Shown: positions 49,533 through 57,548 of the stretch, piece by piece
Layout: each line of letters starts with the position of its first letter
How positions within the stretch are numbered: position 1 is the first letter of the stretch
Source: Bacillota bacterium
GTDB lineage: Bacteria; Bacillota; Clostridia; DSM-8532
Assembly: GCA_023415825.1 (NCBI GenBank)
Contig: JAEZJF010000024.1
Coordinates: 1-64,000, forward strand
DNA length: 64,000 nt
Direction of reading: 5' to 3'
Notes under the pieces: generated by a model
The model's input: only the letters and a program-made list of their open reading frames with translations
Database searches by the model: none
Told to the model about the DNA's origin: nothing
Position numbers and translations under genes: made by a program

Positions 49533-51439
49533 TACAGCACACCTCCCAAAGCCATGGCAAAGATGACAAGAATAATAGCAGATGTAGCAATCGTGCCGAT
49601 CATCGTGAGTTTGCCTTCGCTAAAATAATTTTTCATATACCAATTGGAAAGATACATCTGCTTGCTCTTACCGTAGGAATCTATAAAGTGACGGTTGTCC
49701 CCTGTATTTGCACCAGCCATATAAGAGGTGACAATTCTTTCATCCCAGGCAGTCACAAAAATAATGAGACCTGCGGGAATGAGAAGAATCATACCCAGCA
49801 TCATAGACATAATATTGATGTTCCCCGCCGAAATAACCGAGAGGTTCTGCACATTAAATACGGTGTTCAGGTAGGGTTCAATAAAATGTGATGCAATGAG
49901 GGGGAAAGCAAAGCAAACAGCTACTGTCAGAGCCGAAAGAGTGCCTAAAGAGAGCCACTCATCCCTGCTGAGCTTTGAATCGATCCTTTCACTCTTGCTA
50001 AGCACAGCCACCAGCTTTCCAAGCCATTTGGTCCAATAGAAAAGAGTAGCGGCGCTTCCAAAAACCAAAGCCATCACAATGAGTATATTGTTAGAATCTA
50101 TGAAGGCCTTCAAAGCAGCCCACTTGGAAATCAGCATGCCGAAAGGCGCCAGGAACATTCCCGCGATGCCTATAGTCATCATAAGCGCCATCTCAGGAAG
50201 CTTCACAATCAGTCCATGCATGTCCTCGATATCCCGGCTCCCCATATTGTGTTCCACCGTTCCCACTGAAAGGAACAGAAGCGATTTGGCAATGGCGTGA
50301 AAAACAATGAGCAGCATTCCCGCCCATATAGATTCATATGAGCCAATCCCTGCGCAGGCCACAATAAGTCCAAGGTTTGCAATGGTTGAATAGGCTAGTA
50401 CCTTTTTCCCGTCGGATTGGGTAATGGCGATTAGAGAAGCCAGCAGGAAGGTAACGCCTCCAACCATCATGACCATAATTCCGGCCACGTTAAAGCCCAG
50501 TACCGGAGCTATACGAATGAGCAGGAAGACTCCGGCCTTAACCATGGTTGAAGAGTGAAGGAGCGCCGAGGAAGGTGTAGGTGCCACCATGGCCCCTAAA
50601 AGCCAATCCGAGAACGGCATCTGAGCTGCCTTAGTCAACCCTGCAACCGACAGGAGTACGGCAGGAATCAACAAATTCACACCTTTTCCGGCCAATCCTA
50701 CAAAATGGCTCAATTCCAATGTTCCATGCACTGTAGCCAGGTAGATGATAGCCGCAGCAAATCCAAAGCCGCCAAAAAGATTCATAATCAAAGATTTGAA
50801 GGAATTTTTTATGGCATCCTCAGCCTTGGTATAGCCAATGAGGAGAAAAGAACACAATGTGGTAATTTCCCAGAAGAAATACATCCAGATCAAATTGTTT
50901 GAAAGCAATAACCCAAACATAGCGGACAGGAAGGCAAACAACAAAAAGAAGAAAAAGGGCCTTCTGTCCTGTACCTCACCATGATGCTCATGGTAATCCT
51001 TCATGTAAGTCAGGGAATAAACACATATAAGACTTCCGATGATACCCGTTATGAGAATCATGATCAGTGAAAATCGATCAATAATGATATCTGCTTCAAT
51101 CTTAATCTCGTGACCACGGGTAAACTCAAACCCGTTGATTAAAGGTGTCTGGATCATGACCAGGAGTACTGCCAGATACTTTTTATATTTGATGCTCATA
51201 ACGATGATGACCAGTGCTAAAAGGACTTCAATGACCACCATACCGTAATTGATCCACTCATTGTTTAAGGAAATTCTTAATCCATTATTGAAATAGACCA
51301 CTGCGGTATAAATCGAACCACTTGCGATGATCAGTGCGAAAAACCGGACCAATGCTCTTCGAAGTCCGTCGTTCTTAATAAAGAGCAATATGGTCGCTGC
51401 TGCCAAAGGAAATAATAATAAAAACAAAATTGAGCTCAC
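49532..51439 (-). CDS. echA: Ech hydrogenase ion-pumping subunit EchA
   Basis: A 635-residue NuoL/Mrp-type antiporter-like membrane protein with about 14 or more helices. The channel region includes FFFWEITTLCSFLLIGYT-type sequence, LTKAAQMPFSDWLLGAM and HSSTMVKAGVFLLIRI. The frame is open upstream to 51481, within a family-1 repeat. The GTG at 51439 has GAGGTGG and yields the expected hydrophobic N-terminus. First gene of the twelve-gene ech-hyp operon. Confidence 0.92.
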   Translation of the reverse strand: MSSILFLLLFPLAAATILLFIKNDGLRRALVRFFALIIASGSIYTAVVYFNNGLRISLNNEWINYGMVVIEVLLALVIIVMSIKYKKYLAVLLVMIQTPLINGFEFTRGHEIKIEADIIIDRFSLIMILITGIIGSLICVYSLTYMKDYHEHHGEVQDRRPFFFFLLFAFLSAMFGLLLSNNLIWMYFFWEITTLCSFLLIGYTKAEDAIKNSFKSLIMNLFGGFGFAAAIIYLATVHGTLELSHFVGLAGKGVNLLIPAVLLSVAGLTKAAQMPFSDWLLGAMVAPTPSSALLHSSTMVKAGVFLLIRIAPVLGFNVAGIMVMMVGGVTFLLASLIAITQSDGKKVLAYSTIANLGLIVACAGIGSYESIWAGMLLIVFHAIAKSLLFLSVGTVEHNMGSRDIEDMHGLIVKLPEMALMMTIGIAGMFLAPFGMLISKWAALKAFIDSNNILIVMALVFGSAATLFYWTKWLGKLVAVLSKSERIDSKLSRDEWLSLGTLSALTVAVCFAFPLIASHFIEPYLNTVFNVQNLSVISAGNINIMSMMLGMILLIPAGLIIFVTAWDERIVTSYMAGANTGDNRHFIDSYGKSKQMYLSNWYMKNYFSEGKLTMIGTIATSAIILVIFAMALGGVL

Positions 51440-51626
51440 AATTCCACCTCTTACTAATAAGAACCCCACCCACTTACGCAATCAAAGATTGCTTGTGGGT
51501 CCCGGGAACCTTGTTACTATCGTAATAAGACCCCTCGGGAACATCGTCCCCTCAGAACCTTGCTGTTTTTCAATGGTGGTGTGTACCGAAGATGCGCACC
51601 ACAAGCCGTAACTCGTAGAATATTAA
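51440..51626 (-). other. Leader of the ech-hyp operon
   Basis: About 190 untranslated bases between the probable -10 box and echA. It contains family-1 copy 8 and a TGGTG...GCACCA inverted repeat at about 51572-51602. No known riboswitch recognised. Confidence 0.4.
51451..51530 (+). repeat. Family-1 element, copy 8, in the ech leader
   Basis: CCCACTTACGCAATC-AAA-GATTGCTTGTGGG, linker GGGTCCCGGGAACC, then hairpin 2 TTAC-TATC-GTAA. The hairpin-1 outer stem is CCCAC/GTGGG here against CCCGTT/AACGGG elsewhere, again both sides changed. It ends 11 bases before the echA GTG. Confidence 0.75.
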
Positions 51627-51633
51627 TGTATAC

Positions 51634-51639
51634 ATTATA
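51634..51639 (-). promoter_or_regulatory. Possible -10 box of the ech-hyp operon
   Basis: On the minus strand GTCTACAGTATAATGTATAC. A convincing -35 box is lacking; TTTTGG at 17-base spacing is weak. Confidence 0.4.
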
Positions 51640-51772
51640 CTGTAGACATCACAAATCCAAAAAGTCACGGAATCAATTATAATCCTATCCCCCTTAAGGA
51701 AACAATGGTTAATAATAGCCTATTTTTTATCTTATTTTTTTGTTTTTTGTAAGTTTAAGACAAGAGTAAAAT

Positions 51773-52006
51773 CTAAGTAAAGTTCTCATTGGGAAGCTTT
51801 TCTTGTAAAGGATTAGCCGCGCTTATAACTTTCTTTACGCTTTTTTCAAATTTCGCCCTGGGAATCATGAGTGAATGCTTGCATCCTTGACACTCAATGC
51901 GAAAGTCTGCACCTGTCCTCTGAACCTTCCACAATTTACTCCCGCAGGGATGTTCCTTCTTTAATTCAACAATATCCCCGATGGAAAACTGCTTTGCTAA
52001 CATCAT
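51773..52006 (-). CDS. DUF951-family protein
   Basis: A 77-residue basic protein, with FSIGDIVELKKEHPCGSKLW at the N-terminus and IECQGCKHSLMIPR in the middle; three cysteines could bind metal. The family is widespread in Firmicutes, often near chromosome-partition or spo0J genes, function unknown. Free-standing here. Confidence 0.85.
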   Translation of the reverse strand: MMLAKQFSIGDIVELKKEHPCGSKLWKVQRTGADFRIECQGCKHSLMIPRAKFEKSVKKVISAANPLQEKLPNENFT

Positions 52007-52052
52007 CCCTCACCCCCATTGTCATTTTCGTAACAATCTCCAAACATACAAA

Positions 52053-52078
52053 CAGGGTGCTCTTTTAAAAGCACCCTT
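52053..52078 (-). terminator. Hairpin downstream of the STAS gene
   Basis: AGGGTGCTTTTAAAAGAGCACCCT, a nearly perfect palindrome, about 130 bases after the STAS gene; TGTTTG follows on the minus strand. Confidence 0.5.
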
Positions 52079-52207
52079 GCTATTTCTTAGACGAAGCTTG
52101 TGGTACGTTCCAGAAAGAACGCGCCTCTACTGTCCATTCATAAGCCATTTTTATTTCAATTATTAAAGATCCTTCTCCATTATCTATTGTATCACAAAAT
52201 GATTTTA

Positions 52208-52543
52208 TTACAAGTGCTCTAAGGCCTCATCCACCGAAGTATATATTTCTATATACCGGTTGAGCTTGGTCACCTCAAACAGCCTGCCGATGTCCTTGGA
52301 TAAGCCTGATAGTACAAGCTTGCCTTCCTTTTCACGGAAGTTTTTAAAAGTATCCACAATAATCCCGATGCCTGCACTGTTCATGTAGCTGACATCCTTC
52401 ATATCCAGGATCATAACTCTGCTGCCATAATTCTCAAAAAGCTTATCTAAATAATCTTTAAACTCGCTCTGCGTTGAGATTCGAACCTGGCCCTCCGCAG
52501 CCACAATAATGATACCATTTGATTCACGAAGCTCGAAAGTCAT
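52208..52543 (-). CDS. STAS-domain anti-sigma factor antagonist (SpoIIAA/RsbV-like)
   Basis: A 111-residue single STAS domain. The conserved loop DMKDVSYMNSAGIGIIV carries the serine that partner kinases phosphorylate. The frame extends to 52600, but the ATG at 52543 has a GGGAGGG site. No RsbW/SpoIIAB-type kinase or sigma factor is adjacent, unlike the spoIIA operon, so its partner must be encoded elsewhere. Confidence 0.85.
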   Translation of the reverse strand: MTFELRESNGIIIVAAEGQVRISTQSEFKDYLDKLFENYGSRVMILDMKDVSYMNSAGIGIIVDTFKNFREKEGKLVLSGLSKDIGRLFEVTKLNRYIEIYTSVDEALEHL

Positions 52544-52671
52544 GGATTGCCCTCCCTTCAAAAAAAAGCCATAAGATTTATTGTACCACTGAATACTCAA
52601 TAATAACAGTACTTAGCGATAAACTTTTTGCTGTTTATAATATGGCCTTTTGGATAAAAAAATCTTCAAAA

Positions 52672-54030
52672 TTAGTTTCTCAAACTCTGGAGTGGAGCCG
52701 GTATACGGCCTCCTCTTTTTATAAAGGCCTCAGAAGAGTACGGATTGAGTTTCATGATGGGAGCTCGTCCAAAAAGTCCTCCGTACTCAACCACATCCCC
52801 TTCCTTCATACCGGGGACAGGAATAATACGCACAGCAGTTGTCTTGTTGTTCACAACCCCGATAGCAGCCTCGTCTGCGATGATGGCAGATAATGTGGAC
52901 GCGGACGTATTTCCCGGCACAGCAATCATATCCAGTCCGACCGAGCAAACACAAGTCATGGCTTCCAGTTTTTCTATGGACAGCGCTCCGCACATGGCCG
53001 CATCAATCATACCTGCGTCCTCGCTGACCGGTATGAAGGCACCGCTTAGGCCTCCTACATAGGAGCTTGCCATAACACCGCCTTTTTTTACTGCATCGTT
53101 TAAAAGCGCCAGAGCTGCCGTTGTACCATGGGTACCACAACGTTCGAGACCCATGGCCTCAAGAATATGAGCCACACTGTCGCCTACTGCCGGAGTGGGT
53201 GCCAAAGACAGATCAACAATGCCAAAGGGTACTTTGAGCCGTGTAGAAGCCTCCTGGGCAACCAGCTGACCCATACGGGTGATTTTGAACGCTGTTTTCT
53301 TAATGGTCTCGGCAACAGCACCAAAATCAGCGCCATTTAATGATTTCAGTGCATTGGCTACTACTCCGGGACCACTGACGCCAACATTAATCACACATTC
53401 GGGCTCACCCACACCATGGAAAGCGCCGGCCATAAACGGGTTATCCTCAGGAACATTAGCGAATACCACCAGCTTTGAGCAAGCCACTGCGCCTTTATCC
53501 TTTGTCCTTTCGGCACAATCCTTAATGATTTCGCCCATGTTCTTGACCGCATCCATATTGATACCGGCTTTGGTAGTGGCCAAATTCACCGACGCACACA
53601 CCCTGTCAGTAGTGGAGAGCGCTTCAGGGATGGCTTGAACCAAGAGTCTGTCACCTTTGGTATAGCCCTTATGGATGAGAGCCGAAAAACCGCCTATAAA
53701 ATTAACACCTACATTTTTAGCTGCTTTGTCCATAGAATGCGCAAAAACAGTATAATTATCTGCATCGCTGCTCTCTGCAACCAATGCCATGGGTGTTACT
53801 GAAATACGTTTATTAATAATGGGTATGCCAAAATCCCTCTCAATGTCCTCACCTGTTTTGACCAGGTTCTGAGCATAACGACAAATTTTGTCGTAAATGC
53901 GCTGACTTGTAACAGAAGCTCTGTCGGAAGCACAATCTCTGAGAGAGATGCCCATGGTAATGGTTCGGATATCCAGGTTCTCCTGGGTTATCATATTAAT
54001 AGTTTCAAGAATTTCATTTCCGTTAAACAT
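52672..54030 (-). CDS. PFL-like UPF0210/DUF711 protein
   Basis: A 452-residue protein of the DUF711/UPF0210 family, distantly similar in fold to pyruvate-formate lyase/ribonucleotide reductase barrels but without the glycyl-radical motif. Family-typical pieces include TMGISLRDCASD, KRISVTPMALVAESSD and GVGEPECVINVGVSGPGVV. It lies 11 bases after the ACT-domain gene, an arrangement conserved in many Firmicutes and archaea. Its reaction is unknown. Confidence 0.85.
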   Translation of the reverse strand: MFNGNEILETINMITQENLDIRTITMGISLRDCASDRASVTSQRIYDKICRYAQNLVKTGEDIERDFGIPIINKRISVTPMALVAESSDADNYTVFAHSMDKAAKNVGVNFIGGFSALIHKGYTKGDRLLVQAIPEALSTTDRVCASVNLATTKAGINMDAVKNMGEIIKDCAERTKDKGAVACSKLVVFANVPEDNPFMAGAFHGVGEPECVINVGVSGPGVVANALKSLNGADFGAVAETIKKTAFKITRMGQLVAQEASTRLKVPFGIVDLSLAPTPAVGDSVAHILEAMGLERCGTHGTTAALALLNDAVKKGGVMASSYVGGLSGAFIPVSEDAGMIDAAMCGALSIEKLEAMTCVCSVGLDMIAVPGNTSASTLSAIIADEAAIGVVNNKTTAVRIIPVPGMKEGDVVEYGGLFGRAPIMKLNPYSSEAFIKRGGRIPAPLQSLRN

Positions 54031-54041
54031 GTTAAACTCCT

Positions 54042-54311
54042 CTAAATACGGTGCATGCTGGTGAAAATTTCTTCACGTTGAAGTCTGATTTCTACCCCCA
54101 GCTCTTCACTGGCTTTGGATAAAAGCTCGCTTAACTGGGAAAATTCAGCCCTCATAGCTGAAAGATCCACCACCATGATCATGCTGAATATATTCTGCAT
54201 AATGGTTTGCGAGATATCCAGAATGTTAACATTGGTCTCAGCCAGGATTCTTGTAATGGATGCGATAATACCAATTCTGTCGCAACCTAGAACTGAAATG
54301 ACAGCTTTCAT
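54042..54311 (-). CDS. ACT-domain protein (UPF0237)
   Basis: An 89-residue stand-alone ACT domain (MKAVISVLGCDRIGIIASIT, then NVNILDISQTIMQNIFSMIMVVD), probably sensing a small ligand such as an amino acid. The longer open frame to 54446 lacks a ribosome site; the ATG at 54311 has CGGAGG. Its pairing with the DUF711 gene suggests it regulates that protein. Confidence 0.88.
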   Translation of the reverse strand: MKAVISVLGCDRIGIIASITRILAETNVNILDISQTIMQNIFSMIMVVDLSAMRAEFSQLSELLSKASEELGVEIRLQREEIFTSMHRI

Positions 54312-54445
54312 AGAAATTCCTCCGTTTCTTGCTGTAGCTCTTCTATGATTTATTTTAAACATTATACCATAGGCTGTATTTTTATACACAATAAAAATAG
54401 CCTTTAAGAAAATCAATATTTTCCTGTCGAATGAAAGGATAAGCA
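54312..54445. other. Intergenic, upstream of the ACT gene
   Basis: AT-rich, with TATACC/TATAAA-like boxes on both strands. Probably the promoter of ACT-DUF711 on the minus strand. Nothing further seen. Confidence 0.3.
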
Positions 54446-54595
54446 TTGAATAAAAATCCAGTCATGAGAGAATTGTCCAGTTGCATAAGGTATGATAAAG
54501 AAACGGGAGGATCATGGAGGGCTAAAAAATTTTTGAAGGATAAGGAGCGTGATATGATTCCACCGGAAAGCGTACGATCAGAACACATGATTTAA
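54446..54595 (+). CDS. Possible small protein, 49 residues
   Basis: Frame from TTG at 54446 (AAAGGA about 8 bases upstream) to a TAA at 54593. The protein is charged and ends RDMIPPESVRSEHMI; an internal ATG lies at 54464. No family recognised. Composition looks protein-like, but it is the only plus-strand gene in the neighbourhood and its stop lies in the end of the family-2 element, so it could be chance. Confidence 0.35.
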   Translation: MNKNPVMRELSSCIRYDKETGGSWRAKKFLKDKERDMIPPESVRSEHMI

Positions 54596-54702
54596 GGAGC
54601 AATCGAAATATAAGCGAAGCCTGCGTTATAGGTAGAGCAGAGCTTGTTACTTCGTAATAAGTTCGATTCTTCCGGTAAAGTGTATTTCGATCATCCCTAG
54701 GA
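54592..54702 (+). repeat. Family-2 element, long form with a family-1 hairpin inside
   Basis: TTAAGGAGCAATCGAAATAT end, internal GCTTGTTACTTCGTAATAAG (the hairpin 2 of family 1), GATTCTTCCGG, then TATTTCGATCATCCCTAGG end. At 111 bases it is the longest copy and joins the two families. Confidence 0.75.
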
Positions 54703-54735
54703 GTTGAAAATTACAATGGATTTTAAACTAAAATC

Positions 54736-54793
54736 CTGTTTCAAAAAAACAGGTTGGGCGGAGTGGTTAATAAATGAGAAACCCTCCGCCCAT
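54736..54793 (-). terminator. Terminator after the DUF2680-like gene
   Basis: On the minus strand GGGCGGAGGGTT, a ten-base loop, AACCACTCCGCCC, then AACCTGTTTTTTTG. The T-run is ten bases from the stem. Confidence 0.7.
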
Positions 54794-54804
54794 TTACTTA
54801 TTTA

Positions 54805-55287
54805 TTAATGTTTTTCGTGCATTCTTTTTCCATGAAACTTGGGATAGCCTGTCCCATCCCAACTGTTGATTTTCTCAACATAATCCTTGAATTTATTTTC
54901 GGCGGTCTTTTGATCCATTGTACCATCCTTGACCATCTCGTTTAAACGTGTTTCACAATCCTTCAAAAGCGTTTCCTTTTTCTTATCCAAAGGGAGCTTC
55001 TGAAAATCCTTGATCTCTGAAATTTTATTGTCTATTTTAGCAACCATCTCATCAGCTTTTTCTTTTGTTATTTTCCCATCTTTGTAAAGCTTTAGAACCT
55101 TCTCTTTTTTATGCTCCAAGGCTTTTATTGGGTCTTTTTCAAATTTTGCATGATCTCTGTGTCCATGCTTTTGCTTTATCTGGTGCTCTTCATTTTTGGG
55201 GATGGCTTCACCGGGTGTGGCAAAAACTGCTGAAGTTGTAAGACCGAGTATAATGGCAGTTGATGCTGCCAACTGTCTTATTTTCAA
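54805..55287 (-). CDS. Secreted DUF2680-like helical protein
   Basis: A 160-residue exported protein. Signal peptide MKIRQLAASTAIILGLTTSA, then VFA cleavage. The mature part is highly charged and helical with two similar helix-turn segments (LYKDGKITKEKADEMVAKID and MVKDGTMDQKTAENKFKDYV) and histidine-rich ends (KHGHRDHAKF, KFHGKRMHEKH) that may bind metal. The GGAGGTGAT site is spaced for the TTG at 55287; earlier ATGs overlap that site. The function is unknown. Confidence 0.7.
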   Translation of the reverse strand: MKIRQLAASTAIILGLTTSAVFATPGEAIPKNEEHQIKQKHGHRDHAKFEKDPIKALEHKKEKVLKLYKDGKITKEKADEMVAKIDNKISEIKDFQKLPLDKKKETLLKDCETRLNEMVKDGTMDQKTAENKFKDYVEKINSWDGTGYPKFHGKRMHEKH

Positions 55288-55398
55288 TATCATCACCTCC
55301 ATCTTTATTGTGACCACGTTCGAGGCTTCTTGATGACGCCCCGTACTTTTATTTTTCCCCGTTATAAAGATTTCAAGATGACAATATCTGATGAGTGA

Positions 55399-55992
55399 TT
55401 AGTTGAGCTCATCCAAAGTCAGGGAGAAGTTTTCAACAAAATGCTCCATGAAATAACGGACTTCCGGAAGGTCAATTGCATCAATCTTACGGAGAATAGC
55501 CTGTTGTGCTTTTTGAAATTCACCGTTGCCTGCTTTTAGCTCTTCAATACACTTTACGTAGGCACAAATACGATCGGCAGCCTTTATTAGGCGGCCTTCC
55601 TCACTTTGCTCATCAAAGAAAAAAATGGAGCGATAATCCTCCCTAAAATTTTCCGGAAGTAATGTCAAAAGCTTGTCCTTGGATAGACTCTCCAATTCCT
55701 TGTAGGAGTTTTGAATATCCAAATTGAAGTATTTGATAGGTGTGGGAAGATCTCCCGTAATGGTTTCATTGCTATCATGAAAGATGGCTAATAATGCTAC
55801 TTTTTCAGCGTTAATCGAACCCTGGAAAAGCTTGTTTTTTATTAAGGCCAGACCATGAGCAATCATGGCCACCTGAAGGCTGTGCTCCTGAATGTTCTCA
55901 CTTGTCACGTTACGCATTAGACTCCATCGATAGATGTGGCGCATGCGTGACAAAAAGGCAAAAAAGCTATACTGACCTTCATTCTGACTCAT
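55399..55992 (-). CDS. HD-domain phosphohydrolase, YfbR-like 5'-deoxynucleotidase
   Basis: A 197-residue HD hydrolase. Metal ligands are H and HD in ENIQEHSLQVAMIAHGLA and IFHDSNETITGDLPTP, with a later aspartate in KAADRICAY. Length and ETITGDLPTP fit YfbR, which dephosphorylates deoxynucleoside monophosphates. ATG at 55992 chosen (AAAGGGG upstream) over 56064. Confidence 0.85.
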   Translation of the reverse strand: MSQNEGQYSFFAFLSRMRHIYRWSLMRNVTSENIQEHSLQVAMIAHGLALIKNKLFQGSINAEKVALLAIFHDSNETITGDLPTPIKYFNLDIQNSYKELESLSKDKLLTLLPENFREDYRSIFFFDEQSEEGRLIKAADRICAYVKCIEELKAGNGEFQKAQQAILRKIDAIDLPEVRYFMEHFVENFSLTLDELN

Positions 55993-56098
55993 CGTTGATT
56001 CCCCTTTGCTAGTGAGTGCATCCAGGGACATGCCAGAAAGCAAATTATCCTCTTTTTGCGGCATGTCCCTAATGCTTTATACTAATTCGCAATAAAAA

Positions 56099-57358
56099 TT
56101 ACAAGCGCCTGATATCTGCGCCCAATCTCTGTAATTTATTCTCTATAAATTCATAGCCCCTGTCAATATGATGAATATCCAGAACCTCAGTAGTTCCTTT
56201 TGCAGCAAGACCTGCAATAATGAGGGCAGCTCCGGCCCGCAAATCAGTGGCTCTTACCTGCGCCCCTTGAAGCTTATCAAGGCCTTCTATTATGGCAGTT
56301 CTGCCATCTACACGGATCTGGGCTCCCATTCGCTTAAGCTCATTTACATGCATGAATCTGTTTTCAAAAATGGTCTCCACAATCATGCTTGTGCCTTCGG
56401 CAAAGCAAAGAAATGCTGCCAGCTGAGCCTGCATATCAGTAGGAAATCCCGGAAACGGGTGAGTCTTGATGTCCAAAGCTGCCGGTCGGGCTATACCTCT
56501 CACCCTTATTTCGTTGCCCTGCTCCAGAATTTCCATTCCCGATTCTCGGAGTTTAGCCGTAACAGGCTTCAGATGGTCAGGCACCACATTGGTAAGAGTG
56601 ATGTCACCTCCGGTCAAAGCAGCAGCTGCCATAAGCGTTCCGGCTTCTATCCGGTCGGGCATAATAGTATGTTCTGCTCCATGCACCTTTTCAACGCCTT
56701 CGATAACAATGGTGTCGGTTCCTGCACCCGTTATGCGAGCCCCCATCTCTATAAGGAAAGAAGCCAGGTCGATTATTTCAGGCTCGGAGGCCGCATTTTC
56801 AATGGTGGTCTGTCCCTCGGCTAAAACCGCGGCGGTAAGCAGATTTTCAGTAGCACCCACACTAGGAAAATCCAGATAAATATTGGCACCCTGAAGCTTC
56901 CCATCGGGGCACTGAGCTTGGATATACCCGTGTCCATTCTCAATCTGTGCTCCCATGGCCTCAAATCCCTTTAAATGAAGATCTACAGGCCTGCTTCCAA
57001 TAGGGCACCCACCGGGAAGGGCCACTGTGGCAATACCTGCCCGCGCAAGTAGCGGCCCCATAACCAGAAACGAGGCGCGCAGCTTGCTGACTAATTCATA
57101 ATCGGCAGTATGTCCGGTCAGGGAAGGAGTAGATATCGCTATTTTCCGGGCCTTGCCATTGACTTTGACATCAGCTCCAAGATTGGATATAAGCTCACAC
57201 ATGCCTGAAACATCGTCCAGTCCCGGAATTTGTTTAATGAGACATTCTTCGGCAGATAATAAACAAGCCGATATAATTGGAAGAATTGCATTTTTTGAAC
57301 TTGAAATCAGTGCAGTACCAAACAAGGGTTTACCCCCCTGAATAACAAAAGCTCCCAT
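56099..57358 (-). CDS. murA: UDP-N-acetylglucosamine 1-carboxyvinyltransferase
   Basis: A 419-residue enzyme of the first committed peptidoglycan step, transferring enolpyruvate from PEP to UDP-GlcNAc. K22 (SSKNAILP), R94 (SKLRASFLVMGPLLAR) and the catalytic, fosfomycin-target cysteine C118 (PGGCPIGSRPVDLHLKG) are present. Two inside-out barrel domains, full length. Clostridia often have two MurA copies; which one this is cannot be told. Confidence 0.95.
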   Translation of the reverse strand: MGAFVIQGGKPLFGTALISSSKNAILPIISACLLSAEECLIKQIPGLDDVSGMCELISNLGADVKVNGKARKIAISTPSLTGHTADYELVSKLRASFLVMGPLLARAGIATVALPGGCPIGSRPVDLHLKGFEAMGAQIENGHGYIQAQCPDGKLQGANIYLDFPSVGATENLLTAAVLAEGQTTIENAASEPEIIDLASFLIEMGARITGAGTDTIVIEGVEKVHGAEHTIMPDRIEAGTLMAAAALTGGDITLTNVVPDHLKPVTAKLRESGMEILEQGNEIRVRGIARPAALDIKTHPFPGFPTDMQAQLAAFLCFAEGTSMIVETIFENRFMHVNELKRMGAQIRVDGRTAIIEGLDKLQGAQVRATDLRAGAALIIAGLAAKGTTEVLDIHHIDRGYEFIENKLQRLGADIRRL

Positions 57359-57548
57359 ACCCCATCACCTTTCTTTTTTTATGTACACCAACTTCTGGAG
57401 CTTTTTATTCCTTTCTTTTCCTGGTTCCCGACTGAATTTACTCTATTCAAATCAATCTTAGTATCTTCTTTAAAGCTTGCTTTCACACGTGGTAAATCAA
57501 TCTTTAAACAAAATGTAATTTTGCTGTATGAAAAAATTTTTTTTAGTT

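Noticed and set aside
51440..51481. Longer EchA start at 51481
   Set aside because: It falls in family-1 copy 8, and the GTG at 51439 has GAGGTGG.
52208..52543. spoIIAA of a sporulation sigma operon
   Set aside because: No spoIIAB or sigF follows; the STAS gene stands alone.
54382..54588. Minus-strand frame of 68 codons
   Set aside because: No ribosome site and no recognisable protein; the opposite strand frame looks more protein-like.
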